Shown here in pieces: positions 23,470 to 35,650 of a stretch of 64,000 nucleotides of DNA; the first letter of the stretch is position 1, and every line of letters begins with the position of its first letter. Origin of the DNA: Lolium rigidum. Taxonomy: Eukaryota; Streptophyta; Magnoliopsida; Poales; Poaceae. The translations under genes were made by a program, and so were the position numbers. The stretch is taken from NCBI RefSeq assembly GCF_022539505.1, contig NC_061508.1, positions 347,213,484 to 347,277,483 on the forward strand. Direction: 5' to 3'. Below the pieces are notes generated by a model. That model saw only the letters and a list, made by a program, of their open reading frames with translations, had not been told where the DNA came from and searched no databases.

Positions 23470-26400
23470 CACTACAAGAAAAGTTGCCATGGCCGACGAA
23501 GTTGAAGTCGCGCCGTGGTTGCTGGTGTACCATGGCCGACGATTTTGGGTCTGTCCGTTGTGCATGTCAAAACGTTTTTTTTTCTCGTTTTTGAGGCCAC
23601 CTAGCCCGACGGAACCGTCCAAAACGTTGCGTATGGTGGCCCGGGACGTGGTGCATCTCGAATTCTCGGGTTCGCCGGCCGAGTCAACGCAAATCCGCAC
23701 CGCCGAGGGATGTAGGGCCCAGATGGCAGCCTCTCTGGCATTGTTTTTTTTCTCGATCACGCCATCTCGTTCAACGCTCTCCGATCGAGCCGTTTACGAT
23801 GCAGGATCATGGGTCCCGCATGTCATCCTCTATGAACCAAAATTCTTTCTATTCTTGGATTTTTTTTGACCCCCTGATTTCTGGCTACTTCCTTTTTTCT
23901 TTTGATCCCTTGCCGCCTTGGAAACATTGAGACCGCTGCTGCTAAATGGGACCCGCATGTCATCCTCTATGTGCAATCAACTTTCTTTTCTTGGAGTTTT
24001 TTTTGGCACCTCAAATTTGGTCACTTGCCTTTTTCTTTCGATCCCCTGCCGCCTCTCAAACGGTGATACCGCTGCTCGCTAAATGGGACCCGCATGTCAT
24101 CCTCTATGTACTATAAAACTTTCTTTTCTTGGATTTTTTGGCACCTCATATTTGGTCACTTGCCTTTTTCTTTCGATCCCCTGCCGCCTCTCAAACGGTG
24201 ATACCGCTGTTGCTAAATGGGACCCGCATGTCATCCTCTATGTACTATAAAACTTTCTTTTCTTGGATTTTTTTTGGCACCTCATATTTGGTCACTTACC
24301 TTTTTCTTTCGATCCCCTGCCGCCTCTCAAACGGTGAGACCGCTGCTGCTAAATGGGACCCGCATGTCATCCTCTATGTACTATAAAACTTTCTTTTCTT
24401 GGATTTTTTTGGCACTCGATATTTGGTCACTTGCCTTTTTCTTTCGATCTCATGCCGCCTTTGAAACGTTGACTAAGCTGCTGGCTCATGGGTCCCGCAT
24501 GTCATCCTCTACGACAATAAAAGTTTTCTTTCTTGGAGTTATTTTTGACCCCTAATTTCTGGCTATTTGCCTTTTTCTTTTGATCTCCTGCCCCCTCTGC
24601 AACGATGAGGAAGCTGTTGGCAGGTCGGTCCCACATGTCATCCTCTATGAACAATAAAAGTTTCCTTTGATGGATTTATTTTGAACCCCTAATCAATTTC
24701 TGGATATTTCCTTTTTTCTTTTGATCCCCTGCCGCCTTGAAATCGCCGAGGATGCTCGCGCCTCATGGGTCCCGCATGTCATCCTCTCGAACGGTAAATG
24801 TTTTCTTTTCTTGGATTTTGTTGACCAAACGATTTTTGGCTTATTTTTTCTTTCGATCTCCTGCAGCCTTTAAAATGTTGAGGACGCTGCTGGCTCATGG
24901 GTCCCATATGTCAGCCTCTATGAACAATAAACGCTGAGGATGCTGCTGCCTCATGGGTCCCGCATCTCATCCTCTTAGAACGAAATTTTTTCTTTTCTTG
25001 GATTTTTTACCAACAGATTTTTGGTTTATTTTTTCTTTCCATCCCCTGCCGCCTTTAAAACGTTGACGATGCTGCTGGCTCATGGGTCCCCGATGTCAGC
25101 CTCCCCGTACAACAAACAAGTGATATCTTGATTATTTTGCAGACAATAAACAGTGTATTGCGCTCTGAGCTATTTCAAACGGATAAAATAAATCTTTATT
25201 TTTACATAAACAAACTTATATGTTGAATCTCCTTGTTTTTTTTGTTTTTGCGAAGCACAGGACTTTCCTGTTTTTTTAGAAAATTCCGAACTTTCCTGTT
25301 TTGGAGTGGGCTGAAATTGTACGAGTCAAAAGGCCAAGCAGCATAGTTCGAAGGCCAAGATGTCCAGATGCAGCCCAATTGAAATCTTTCTTCTTGGATT
25401 TTTTTTCACCCCCTGATTTCTGGCTACTTCATTTTTCTTTCGATCCCCTGCCGCCTCTCAAATGGTGATACCGCAGCTGCTAAATGGGACCCGCATGTCA
25501 TCCTCTATGTACTATAAAACTTTCTTTTCTTGGATTTTTTTGGCACCTCATATTTGGTCACTTACCTTTTTCTTTCGATCCCCTGCCGCCTCTCAAACGG
25601 TGATACCGCTGCTGCAAAATGGGACCCGCATGTCATCCTCTATGTACTATAAAACTTTCTTTTCTTGGATTTTTTTGGCTCCTGATATTTGGTCACTTGC
25701 CTTTTTCTTTCGATCCCCCGCCGCCTCTCAAACGGTGATACCGCTGCTGCTAAATGGGACCCGCATGTCATCCTCTATGTACACTCAAGTTTCTTTTCTT
25801 GAATTATTTTTGGCTCCTGATATTTGGTCACTTGCCTTTTTCTTTCGATCTCATGCCACGTTTGAAACGTTGAGGAACCTTGCTGGCTCATGGGACCCGC
25901 ATGTCATCCTCTATGTGCTATAAAAGTTTATTTTCTTGGGTTTTTTTTTTCACCCTCTGATTTTTGGCTATTTCCTTTTTCTTTTGATCCCCGCCGCCTT
26001 CAAAACGTTGAGTAAGCTGCCGACTCATGGGACCCGCATGTCATCCTCTATGTACAATCAACTTTCTTTTCTTTTGATCTCAAGCCGCATTTGAAACGTT
26101 GAGACCGCTGGCGCTAATTGGGACCCGCATGTCATCCTCTATGTACAATAAAGTTTTTTTCTTGGATTATCTTTGGCACCTGATATTTGGTCACTTGCCT
26201 TTTTCTTTCGATCTCATGCCGCCTTTCAAACGTTGAGTAAGCTGCTGGCTCATGGGTCCCGCATGTCATCCTCTACGAACAATAAAAGTTTCCTTTCTTG
26301 GAGTTATTTTTGACCCCTAATTTCTGGCTATTTGCCTATTTCTTTGATCTCCCGCCCCCTTTGAAACGATGACGACGCAACCTGGCAGGTCGGTCCCACA

Positions 26401-27614
26401 TGTCATCCTCTGTGAACAATAAAAGTTTCCTTTGATGGATTTATTTTGAACCCCTAATTAATTTCGGGATATTTCCTTTTTTTCTTTGATCCCCTGCCGC
26501 CTTGAAATCGCTGAGGATGCTGCTGCCTCATGGGTCCCGCATGTCATCCTCTCAGAACGGTAAATGTTTCTTTTCTTGGATTTTGTTGACCAAACGATTT
26601 TTGGCTTATTTTTTCTTTCGATCTCCCGCAGCCTTTAAAACGTTGAGGACGCTGCCGGCTCACGGGTCCCATATGTCGACCTCTATGAACAATAAACGCC
26701 GAGGATGCCGCTGCCTCATGGGTCCCGCATGTCATCCTCTTAGAACGAAAATGTTTCTTTTCTTGGATTTTTTACCAACAGATTTTTGGTTTATTTTTTC
26801 TTTCCATCCCCTGCCGCCTTTAAAACGTTGACGACGCTGCTGGCTCATGGGTCCCCGATGTCAGCCTCCCCGTACAATGATATCTTGATTATTTTGCAGA
26901 CAATAAATAGTGTATTGCGCTCTGAGCTATTTCAAACGGATAAAATAAATCTTTATTTTTACATAAACAAACTTATATGTTGAATCTCCTTGTTTTTTTT
27001 GTTTTTGTGAAGCATAGGACTTTCCTGTTTTTTTTTAGAAAATTCCGAACTTTCCTGTTTTGGAGTGGGCTGAAATTGTACGAGTCAAAAGGCCAAGCAG
27101 GATAGTTCGAAGGCCAAGATGTCCAGATGCAGCCCAATTGAAATCTTTCTTCTTGGATTTTTTTTCACCCCTTGATTTCTGGCTACTTCATTTTTCTTTC
27201 GATCCCCTGCCGCCTCTCAAACGGTGATACCGCTGCTGCTAAATGGGACCCGCATGTCATCCTCTATGTACAATAAAACTTTCTTTTCTTGGATTTTTTT
27301 GGCACCTCATATTTGGTCACTTACCTTTTTCTTTTGATCCCCTGCCGCCTCTCAAACGGTGATACCGCTGCTGCAAAATGGGACCCGCATGTCATCCTCT
27401 ATGTACACTCAAGTTTCTTTTCTTGAATTATTTTTGGCTCCTGATATTTGGTCACTTGCCTTTTTCTTTCGATCTCATGGCACGTTTGAAACGTTGAGGA
27501 ACCTGCTGGCTCATGGGACCCGCATGTCATCCTCTATGTGCTATAAAAGTTTATTTTCTTGTGTTTTTTTTCACCCTCTGATTTTTGGCTATTTCCTTTT
27601 CCTTTTGATCCCCT
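23470..27614 (+). mobile_element. CACTA-like element, 5' end and repeat-rich body, truncated on the right
   Basis: The left end is CACTACAAGAAAAGTTGCC, identical over 78 bases to 12121-12198. A unique leader of about 300 bases follows, then a tandem array up to 27614, where an LTR is inserted. No transposase and no matching right terminus are visible, so the CACTA assignment rests on the terminal sequence alone. Confidence 0.5.
23800..27614 (+). repeat. Roughly 135-bp tandem array with a higher-order duplication
   Basis: About 25 imperfect units contain a 'GGGACCCGCATGTCATCCTCT' type core, an 'AATAAAA(G/C)TTTCTTTTCTTGGATTTTTT' stretch, and a 'CTTTCGATCCCCTGCCGCC' stretch. The spacing between cores is mostly 133-140 bp. 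A segment starting near 24420 is repeated from near 26186 (offset about 1.75 kb), including a non-array spacer with AAACAGTGTATTGCGC-like sequence at about 25145 and 26900. The array grew by unit duplication and later by a larger block duplication. The open frames across it arise from the repeat and are not genes. Confidence 0.85.
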
Positions 27615-28162
27615 TGAAAGGACACGGATGTCGCCTAGAGGGGGGGGTGAATAGGCGATTTAAAACTTTTACGAGATGGGCTTAACAAATGCGGAATAAA
27701 ACTAGCGTTTACTTTGTCAAGCCCAAAGCCTATAAACTATGGTTCACCTATGTGCACCAACAACTTATTCTAAGCAATGATTCACCTATGTGTACCAACA
27801 ACTTATGCTAAGCAAGACAAGCAACTTATGTGATAGCACGATATATATATAACTTCAAGCACGATGGCTATCACAAAGTAAAGTGCATAAGTAAATAGCT
27901 CGGGTATAGGAATAACCGAAGTGACGCGGAGACAACGATGTAGCCCGAAGTTCACACTCTTGCGAGTGCTACTCTCCATTGGAGCGGTGTGGAGGACAAG
28001 TCACTCCAAATGCACGAGGGCCACCGTATTCTCCTCGAGAATTCCCACAAAAAGGGATGTCCTCGATCCACTATGGGACCTTAGGAAGGTCACCGAACCC
28101 GCACAAAGCTTGGGGCTATCTCCACAACTTAATTGGAGGCTCCCAACAAATTGCCACAAAGG

Positions 28163-28366
28163 CCTTGCCCTTGAAGATTCTCCACAACTTAATTGGAGTC
28201 CCCAAGAACACCACAAAGATGCCACAAAGGCCTTGCCCTTGAAGATTCTCCACAACTTAATTGGAGTCCCCAAGAACACCACAAAGATGCCACAAAGGCC
28301 TTGCCCTTGAAGATTCTCCACAACTTAATTGGAGTCCCCAAGAACACCACTAAGATGCCACAAAGG
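28163..28366. repeat. 68-bp minisatellite, three units, inside the LTR
   Basis: Units begin with CCTTGCCCTTGAAGATTCTC at 28163, 28231 and 28299. They are near identical over 68 bases, with a degenerate partial copy before (about 28115) and a partial copy after 28366. The near identity suggests recent expansion by slippage or unequal exchange. Confidence 0.9.
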
Positions 28367-29810
28367 CCTAGAATCCGTCTAGGGTTCCAAGAACCCAAGA
28401 GTAACAACCTTCTTGCTTTCACCTCCACGAATCACCGTGGAGAACTCAAACCGATGCACCAAATGCAATGGCAAGAACACCACAAAGATGCTCAAGTCCT
28501 TCTCTCTCAAATTCCAACAAAGCTACAAAAGCTATTGGGGGAATAAGAGAGGAAGAACAAATAAGAGGAGGAATACCAAATTTCTCCAAGATCTAGATCT
28601 AGTGGATTCCCCTCACAAAGAGAGGGATTTGATTGGTGAAGATGTAGATCTAGATCTCCTCTATCTTTCTCTCAAATGGATGCAAGAATCATTGGAGGGA
28701 GAGGAAGATAGCAAGCTCAAAGAAGGTCAACAATGGAGGCAAAACGAGCTCAAACCGACCAGGAACTTTGGGGAAGAAGACCCCCTTAAATAGGGGCCAA
28801 AATATCTGACCGTTATGGCCAAAATCGCGTCCCGGCGGCAGTGCCGGAGTGCTCCCGGCGGCAGTGCCGGAGTGCTCCCAGCGGCACTGCCGGCCTCCCC
28901 GTTTATACCCAAACACCCAAGCACGAAAACCTCAAGAACTTTTGCATCCGGACTCCGATTTCGATGATCTTGGGCTCGTTGGAATCACAACAACGAGCTC
29001 TACAACAATATGCATAGAAACATCATAGTCCAGCAAAGGAGGATAGAAACAAATGAATAAAGGTTTTACCTATCTAAAAAAGTCAAACCGGTAAAACCTC
29101 CAATATGGAAAATGCAACAACTTGAGTTAGGAAACTCGGATTTAGGTGAAACCAATTTTGTTGTAAACAAGATGACAAGAGCTACCCCACAAAGAGTGAA
29201 AAGCTTAAGAACAGGTGGGGTGGGTTTTTCTATGTATTCTAGAGTGAAACCTCTCAATACGAGAAACCGAGAAAAACTCCAATATCGAAAATGCAACAAG
29301 TGATCCATGCGGAATCCGTTTTCGATGAACTAGAGCTTGTCATGAGAATAAGCACAATCTCTAAAACACCATATGGATAAGATCCAAATAACAACCAAGA
29401 AAGATGATGCAAGGATGCAAAGGTTTGAGCTCTATCCGGACGATACGATCAAGTTACTCACTCGAGAGCCCTCTTGATAGTACGGCAACTAAACTATAAA
29501 CCGGTCTCCAACTACACTATGAAACCGGTGAGAAAGAAACCCTATCAAGAGCAAACCTTATACTTGCGCATTCCACTTGAGCTCGATGATGACGATCTTG
29601 ACCGCAACAAGATGGAACGCCTTTCTTGATTGTGCTTGCTTGACGAAGTCTTGTGGATTGCTCCCCCATAATCCATCATGGGAGAGCTTCTTCTTCGGCG
29701 CATCTTCACATAACCATGACCACCATATGGATTGCTCCCCCATAATCCACCATGGGAGAGCTTCTTCTTTGGCGCATCTTCACATATCCATGATCACTAT
29801 ATGGAGAGCA

Positions 29811-29936
29811 TGCTTCAAGCATATGATCTCTTCGAGTTGGCTCATCTTAAACTTGCACTTCATTTCTTCATGGCAAGCTTCAAGCATATGATCTCTTCGA
29901 GTTGGCTCATCTTAAACTTGCACTTCATTTCTTCAT
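29811..29936. repeat. Two-copy direct repeat of about 63 bp in the LTR
   Basis: The phrase 'GCTTCAAGCATATGATCTCTTCGAG...CTTCATTTCTTCATG' occurs twice in direct succession. A similar doublet of a 'GATTGCTCCCCCATAATCCA' segment lies just before it (about 29657 and 29731). Confidence 0.8.
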
Positions 29937-30161
29937 GTTGATGTCTTGAAGTAACTTGAGGGCTCACTTCCTCTTCATCTTCAAGACATACTTGACACTT
30001 GATATCCTTCATAAATTTCTTCTTATTGCAACCTTGAAGCCAACATATGGTTCAAGCATTGCCTATGGACAACACCTACAAATATAACTCAATGCAAACA
30101 TTAGTCCATAGGGATTGTCATTAATTACCAAAACCACACATGGGGGCTCCATGCACTTTCA

Positions 30162-32040
30162 ATCTCCCCCATTTTGGTAATTGATGACAATCTCTTTGAG
30201 AGGGTTTATATAAGGAATTTAAGTAGCAAGCAAGTTGAATATATAGAGCAAACTCCCCCATAAAATATGCGTGTGTGAATGATCTTGACTTTCATTGCAT
30301 ATATTGGCATTCAAAGCCTAGTGGAGTTTCCTCTAACTATTCAACTATGCAAAGCAACAAGATGCAATGCAATAAAGGCACATGCTTAAGCACAAAGCAA
30401 AGACATAACCAAATTCACTTAAACCCTCCAAACTTCTCCCCCATTGGCACCAATTGCCGAAATGGTTGAAAATTTTAGAAGGTCAATATAGTGAGAGTTC
30501 CTCCATAGCGTGTGCATTTCTCATAATTTGAGTGGAATCAAATGCACATATCCAATGACGAATATTCGGAAGGAATCACACTATAGATAGGATCAAAGAT
30601 TGCAAAAAGATAACAAAGTCAAGAAGCTTCAACAAATGAAGCAAGCAACCAAATGAACCACAAAGAGGATACCAAAAGAAAGATAGATATTATGATAAGA
30701 TCAAGAAGATTGCTCTAAATAATATGAGGAAGCTCCTCAAGGTTTGTGCACAAAACAAGACAATTTGCATTGGAGTATAAAGTGCACAAACATGGAATCA
30801 TCACTCCCATAATATCATTCAAAAACAAAATATACCAAGTGAATCAAACTCTAATGATCACCAAAAGATAGTGCTCTAAATTAAATGAGGAAGCTCCCCA
30901 AGGTACATGCATAAATTAAAATGTTGTATTTGAATACAATATGCATAACATGGAATCCTCACTTCCTCATTACCATTTAAAACACAAACATTTGGAATAG
31001 ATCATAGATAGAGAAATAAGCTTAACACTTGCAACAAACAAATAGTTGAGCAACAAGTAAGAGGCACCATAATAAAAAGGCTCAACCAAGAGGATATGTG
31101 AAAGGCATGATAAAGCATATTATAAGACTATTACAAGGATGAGCAAAAAGCATCATCATAGTCTTCAATGAATTATATTGCTTAGCATGACCAATCAACA
31201 CGCAATAAATAAATAAGATATCAAAAGGAGATGTATCATCTCTTATGTGTATAAGTTTCTCTAAGTGGGCAATATCACAAAGATATTTATCCACAAAGAA
31301 ACATGCACACATAAAATAGATACGCAAGAAAAATAGTATGATATCCAAGACGAAGTCATGCAATATACCAATAAGAATTTTTGCTTAATAGCATGGCCAA
31401 AGGCTCAATTTTATCTTATTGTACATTCATGAACTTCAACCACAAACAACTAAAATACATCACAAATATCAACAAGGGATAGAAGATAGTTGGGATGCAT
31501 TTGAGAAAGGCAACAAGTATCACAAACGGGGATACCAAAAGAAGTAACTAAATTTGCACTTTCATCTATATTGCACATGTGAGAGCCTTGAGGAATTGAT
31601 ATGCAACAAAATTGCTAGATAGGCATAGTTGGGATGGATGAATCATGAGCATGATTTAAAATACTTCCCAACAAATGCACTCATCTCAAATTACTCACAT
31701 TCACAATAAAGAGGTTTCATTAAGACTTTTGCAAGAAGCACAACATTTGCAAATCAAGAGATTCATGCCAAGATGCAACCATAAGGTTGGATACAAGAAA
31801 AGTATGCATGAGAAGATACTTGTTACCAAGATAGCATTGGTGTGGATGTAGTAGATATGTGTTCGTTGATCATCCTAGCTTGCCTCACGTTACCATTGAG
31901 TCACCACTTCTTTCCAAGAGTGAGACAAGCATTCAATGCATATCCATTGTACCTAACACAAAGGTAAGTACAAAATGGTCCCCAAACTAATTGGGTCCGA
32001 AGTAGTTAGACACACTACAACATATAGGACAAACTCCACA
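30162..32040 (-). mobile_element. Internal region of the 27615 element, 3' part, non-coding
   Basis: AT-rich DNA next to the polypurine tract. It includes two similar stretches (around 30706-30760 and 30870-30930, with GCTCTAAAT..ATGAGGAAGCTCC phrases) and no convincing open frame. It is interrupted by the CACTA at 32041 and continues at 40040-40217. The bases ACA at 32038-32040 are the left half of the CACTA target duplication. Confidence 0.7.
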
Positions 32041-32079
32041 CACTACTAGGGAAAAGCCTATAGGTGGAGGCAAGTGGTG

Positions 32080-32405
32080 CCGGCGCACCACCTTGTGCAT
32101 GCGCCGGTGGAAATCATTGCCGGCGCACCACATTTCAGCCGCGCCGGCGATGAAGGGGTACTGCCGGCGCACCTCGGAGAAAGGCTCGCCGGCGCTATTT
32201 CCTGGCATGGCCCCGGCCGATTCGGGCCAGGCCCAAGAATCATTGCCGGCGCACCGGCCCAGTGGTGCGCCGGTGGAAAATTTGCTATTGCCGGCGCACC
32301 CCTGGGCCGGTGCGCCGGCAATGATTCTTGGGCCTGGCCCGGTTGTGATATAGCCGAAAGGGGTATATGTTGCCGGCGCACCATGGTCCAGGTGCGCCGG
32401 CAATA
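32080..32405. repeat. Left subterminal repeats of the CACTA, with a 38-bp perfect hairpin
   Basis: About a dozen copies of GCCGGCGCACC or its complement lie here. These are the expected binding sites for the element's TNPA-like DNA-binding protein. Two of them are part of a perfect inverted repeat with 38-base arms (32224-32261 and 32303-32340) and a 41-base loop. Confidence 0.9.
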
Positions 32406-33020
32406 ACCTCGGCAGTTATTTCAGCCACCAACCAGCCCACTCACTCACACACTCACTACACTCCACTTCTCCACACAAACCCGAGCCTTCTCCCAACCCA
32501 GCTCATTTTTGCCCATTTCTATCCCCAATTTCACCAATTTGACCAAACAAAATCAAAATTTTTGAGCAAATCTTCCCTTCCTACATGCATCTCCCACATC
32601 CCCCTATGTAGATCTAGATCTACTATCCCGCATTGACCGCTCAATCTAGATCTAGATCTAGAAAGTCGGCTTCCATACGCCATTGTCGCGGCGCGTCGTC
32701 TCGATCTTATCGACGAATATATCAAACAAATAGGTGATTAATGAACAAATTAAGGAATGAAATCGATGTATGTTGGACATTTGAAGAAAAGCTCTCGTGT
32801 GTGGCATATATATATGTTGTGCTTGTGCTTGTGTGTGTGTTGGCGTTGAAAATGAGTTGCCAACGTTGCGCCGAAATGTTGATTCTTCAAGTTTCCGTTT
32901 CGGCACATTTCTGGCGCTCCTATGTCCTACCGTGTAGGAAGGTCATGCCGAAATTTTCCGTGAAAACTACCGACGGATGCATGGTTCTAATGAATTATGT
33001 AATCTTACCATGCAGGCGAT

Positions 33021-35331
33021 AATGGTTATCGAGATGAGTGAAAGCATCGTGATGAGATATCTGAAACACGCGATCATCGACATGTATGAAAATAACCGCA
33101 CGGAGGTATTGTGTCCGTGCCGGAGATGCAAACGAGGGAAATGGTTTGACCCGTATTCAGGCAAGTTGCAGGGGCACCTGCTCACTAATGGTTTCATGCA
33201 TGGACACACTCAATGGATGAGTGATGATGGCGCGGAGGTCAATGGGGCGACGGCGGCAGCTTGGTAAAAATGGCCGGCAAGAAGGAGGGCATCATGATAC
33301 CGATGACGATGAAGAGTTTGTCGCACATGACGATAACCTTGACGACGACAATAACCTTGACGACGACGAAGAGGTGCCGCTAGCTTCGGTCGTGCGGGAC
33401 CCTCATCTTCAAGATCTGCTTCTCGAAAAGACGAAAGGCGCCAAGCGGAAATCAAAGCTTGAGCAACTCGAGATAGACTCGAATACTCCGTTGTACGACT
33501 CAGGTCGCGGGTTGGGGGAGTCTCGCTTGAGAGTAGCTCTCGATGTGCTGCGGATGAAGGCGAAACACGGATGGACGGACACAAGCGTCGACGACATCCC
33601 GGAATACGTGAAAGATCTCCTTCCTCGCCGGGAACACGTGTCCCGGTAGTCTAGCCGAGGCCAAGAGAATCACGTGCCCTCTCGACTTACCCCACGAAAA
33701 GTATCACGCCCGCATCAACGATCGTATCATGTATCGCAAGGAGCACATGGACAAGACCAAATGTCCCGTGTGTGAAGCTGAACGGTACAAGAAAGGGAAG
33801 AAGAAAGCTCCTCGGAAAGTTGTGTGGTACTTCCCGCCGCCCCCGGCTTCAACGGTTCTACGCGGACCGCAAGGAAGCAAAGCTCATGCGCGCGGCACGC
33901 GAAAGAAAGGAGGCAGTGTTGAATGATAAAGAGTGGATTGAGCACCCAGTCGTCGACGCACCCTTCGGATGCAAGCCGGTGGAAAGCATTAGACAATGAA
34001 TTCGGAAGTTTTGGGGCAGATCCCGTAAACATCAGGTTGGGTGCGAGCACGGACGGATTCAATCCGTTCGGAAACCAGAGCAACACACATAGCACATGGC
34101 CCGTGTTTGTATGGATCTACAACCTCCCGCCCGGCTGTGCATGAAGAGGAAGTACATACGGATGAGTATGCTAATTCAAGGGCCGACACAGCCAGGAAAC
34201 GATATCAACATGTATCTCGAACTATTAAAGGAGGAGCTTGAAACGTTGTGGGCGGAGGAAGGGGTAGATACATGGGACGCCGTCGCGGAAGAATATTTCC
34301 CTTTGAGAGCCGCGTTGATCACGACGGTGCAGGACTACCTCGGATACGGTTACATTTCGTGCCGGGTGTGCCATGGACACAAGGCATGTGTCGGTGCATG
34401 GAAGAGACGATGTTTTTGCAGCTTGGTAAGGATGGCTCTTCGAAAACAAGCTTACATGGGGCATCGAAGGTGGCTGCGTAAAACCGACCCGTGGAGAAAG
34501 CGTGGAGATCCGTTCGATGGTACAAATGAACCCCGAGGACCTCCACGTAAGAAGAGCGGCGAAGAGATCGATACATTACCGAAAGGTTGGAAGGAGTGCC
34601 TCGCGCCGGGAAAGATTCGTCAAAAGCCTGGAGAGAAGAAGAAGAAAAAGGAAACGACGCCGCTCATTGGTGTATGGAAAAGGAGGTCCGTGTTTTGGGA
34701 CTTGCCGTATCGGAAAATTCTCGATACACCTCACCGCCTTGATGTCATGCATATTACAAAGAACGTGTGCGAGAGCTTGCTTGGCACTCTTCTCAACATG
34801 CCGGACCGGACCAAAGATGGGCCGAAAGCAAGACATGACCTGAAAGTTTTGGGCATCAGGGAAGAGCTTCAGATCCCGCCGGCCCAAGAGGGACAGTCGG
34901 AGGAGGAGGCGGACGGCGGTCAGAAGCGCAAAAGGATTAAGCAGCCAGACTATTACGTGCACCAATGCTTCTTCATAACCGACCCATCCAGGCAGAATGA
35001 GCCATGGGTACTGGCAGAACACGTGCACCAATGCTTCTTCATAACCGACCCATCCAGGCCTAGCCGTGTTATCGTGAGGAGAGGCAAGAGGACCATCGTC
35101 GGAATGGATGGAGTCGCCAACGAGGAAGACTTCGAAGGACAAGTCGGAGACCCAATGATGGAAGAATCCGAGGACGAAGACACAACATACACCACAAGAA
35201 GAAGCAGGACCACGCTACCGAGGTCAGGTCGACCCTTCAAAAGAAGAAGTCACGACACGGGGCTAAATTATTCAACGACGAGCAAGAAAAGCAAGAAGAA
35301 AGCGAAACACTCTTCTCAATCAATGATGTAA
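33021..35331 (+). pseudogene. TNP2-type CACTA transposase, broken
   Basis: The N-terminal transposase-associated domain is at 33021-33250 (RTEVLCPCRRCKRGKWF, HLLTNGFMHGHTQWM). It is followed in another frame by an acidic Asp-rich linker (33270-33400) and SRLRVALDVLRMKAKHGW, a segment of the same protein type. The tnp2 core is spread over four frames: YHARINDRIMYRKEH and CPVCEAERYKKGKKK (33700-33830), DPVNIRLGASTDGFNPFGN (about 34020-34080), GNDINMYLELLKEELETLW (34195-34255), GYISCRVCHGHKACV (about 34340-34395), YMGHRRWLRKTDPWRK (34450-34500) and LDVMHITKNVCESLLGTLLN (34738-34800). After LKVLGIREELQIPP the protein jumps to a lysine-rich tail, so the large region that normally follows the tnp2 core (DUF4218 and beyond) is missing. 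A 66-bp in-frame duplication lies at 34955-35058 (VHQCFFITDPSR twice). The several frame changes and the deletion make it inactive. Confidence 0.88.
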
Positions 35332-35599
35332 AAATTTATTTGCAATCTATAACTCATATTTTGTGTAATTCATAACTACTCATATGGTCATGGCCAATAT
35401 TTTATGTATGACTAATTAATATTGTGTTGGTCAATATTTTGTGTATGTATATATAACTCATATATATATCTTCATGTTTTTACATAACTCATGCATATTG
35501 CTTCATTATTATCTTGAAAAGATAAGAAAAATAAAATACTACAGTATTTGGGGTAAAAGAAAAGAAACATACAATAAAGAGAAAAAAATACTACAGCTG

Positions 35600-35642
35600 A
35601 TCCAGGGTTATTGCCGGCGCACCAGGCTTATTAATTCGCCGG
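35600..35642 (+). repeat. Internal copy of the CACTA subterminal motif
   Basis: ATTGCCGGCGCACC followed by AATTCGCCGG lies between the transposase and the second gene, far from either terminus. It may mark an old deletion or recombination junction inside the element, because the second gene begins without an obvious start right after it. Confidence 0.6.
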
Positions 35643-35650
35643 GGGTATAA

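Larger units (their letters stand above)
27615..30161 (-). mobile_element. 3' LTR (2.5 kb) of an unclassified - strand LTR retrotransposon
   Basis: On the - strand it starts TGAAAGTGCATGGAG (30161) and ends GTGTCCTTTCA (27615), with a polypurine tract immediately outside (AAAATGGGGGAGAT on the - strand, 30162-30175). Inside are a 68-bp minisatellite, a triple GC-rich repeat (about 28831-28890) and two further local duplications (29640-29790 and 29811-29936). Short open frames are repeat-driven. The 5' LTR is not in view. The superfamily cannot be assigned because no coding region is seen. Confidence 0.8.

Noticed and set aside
25462..25923. 153-codon frame with repeated FFSWIFLAPDIWSLAFFF phrases
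   Set aside because: It follows from a tandem repeat whose period is close to a multiple of three. It is not conserved between units and has no signal or domain logic.
28163..28366. CRISPR-like array
   Set aside because: The 68-bp units are contiguous without variable spacers, and the window is plant nuclear DNA.
34576..35142. 188-codon frame on the - strand of the CACTA transposase
   Set aside because: It is the shadow of the transposase frame on the other strand.
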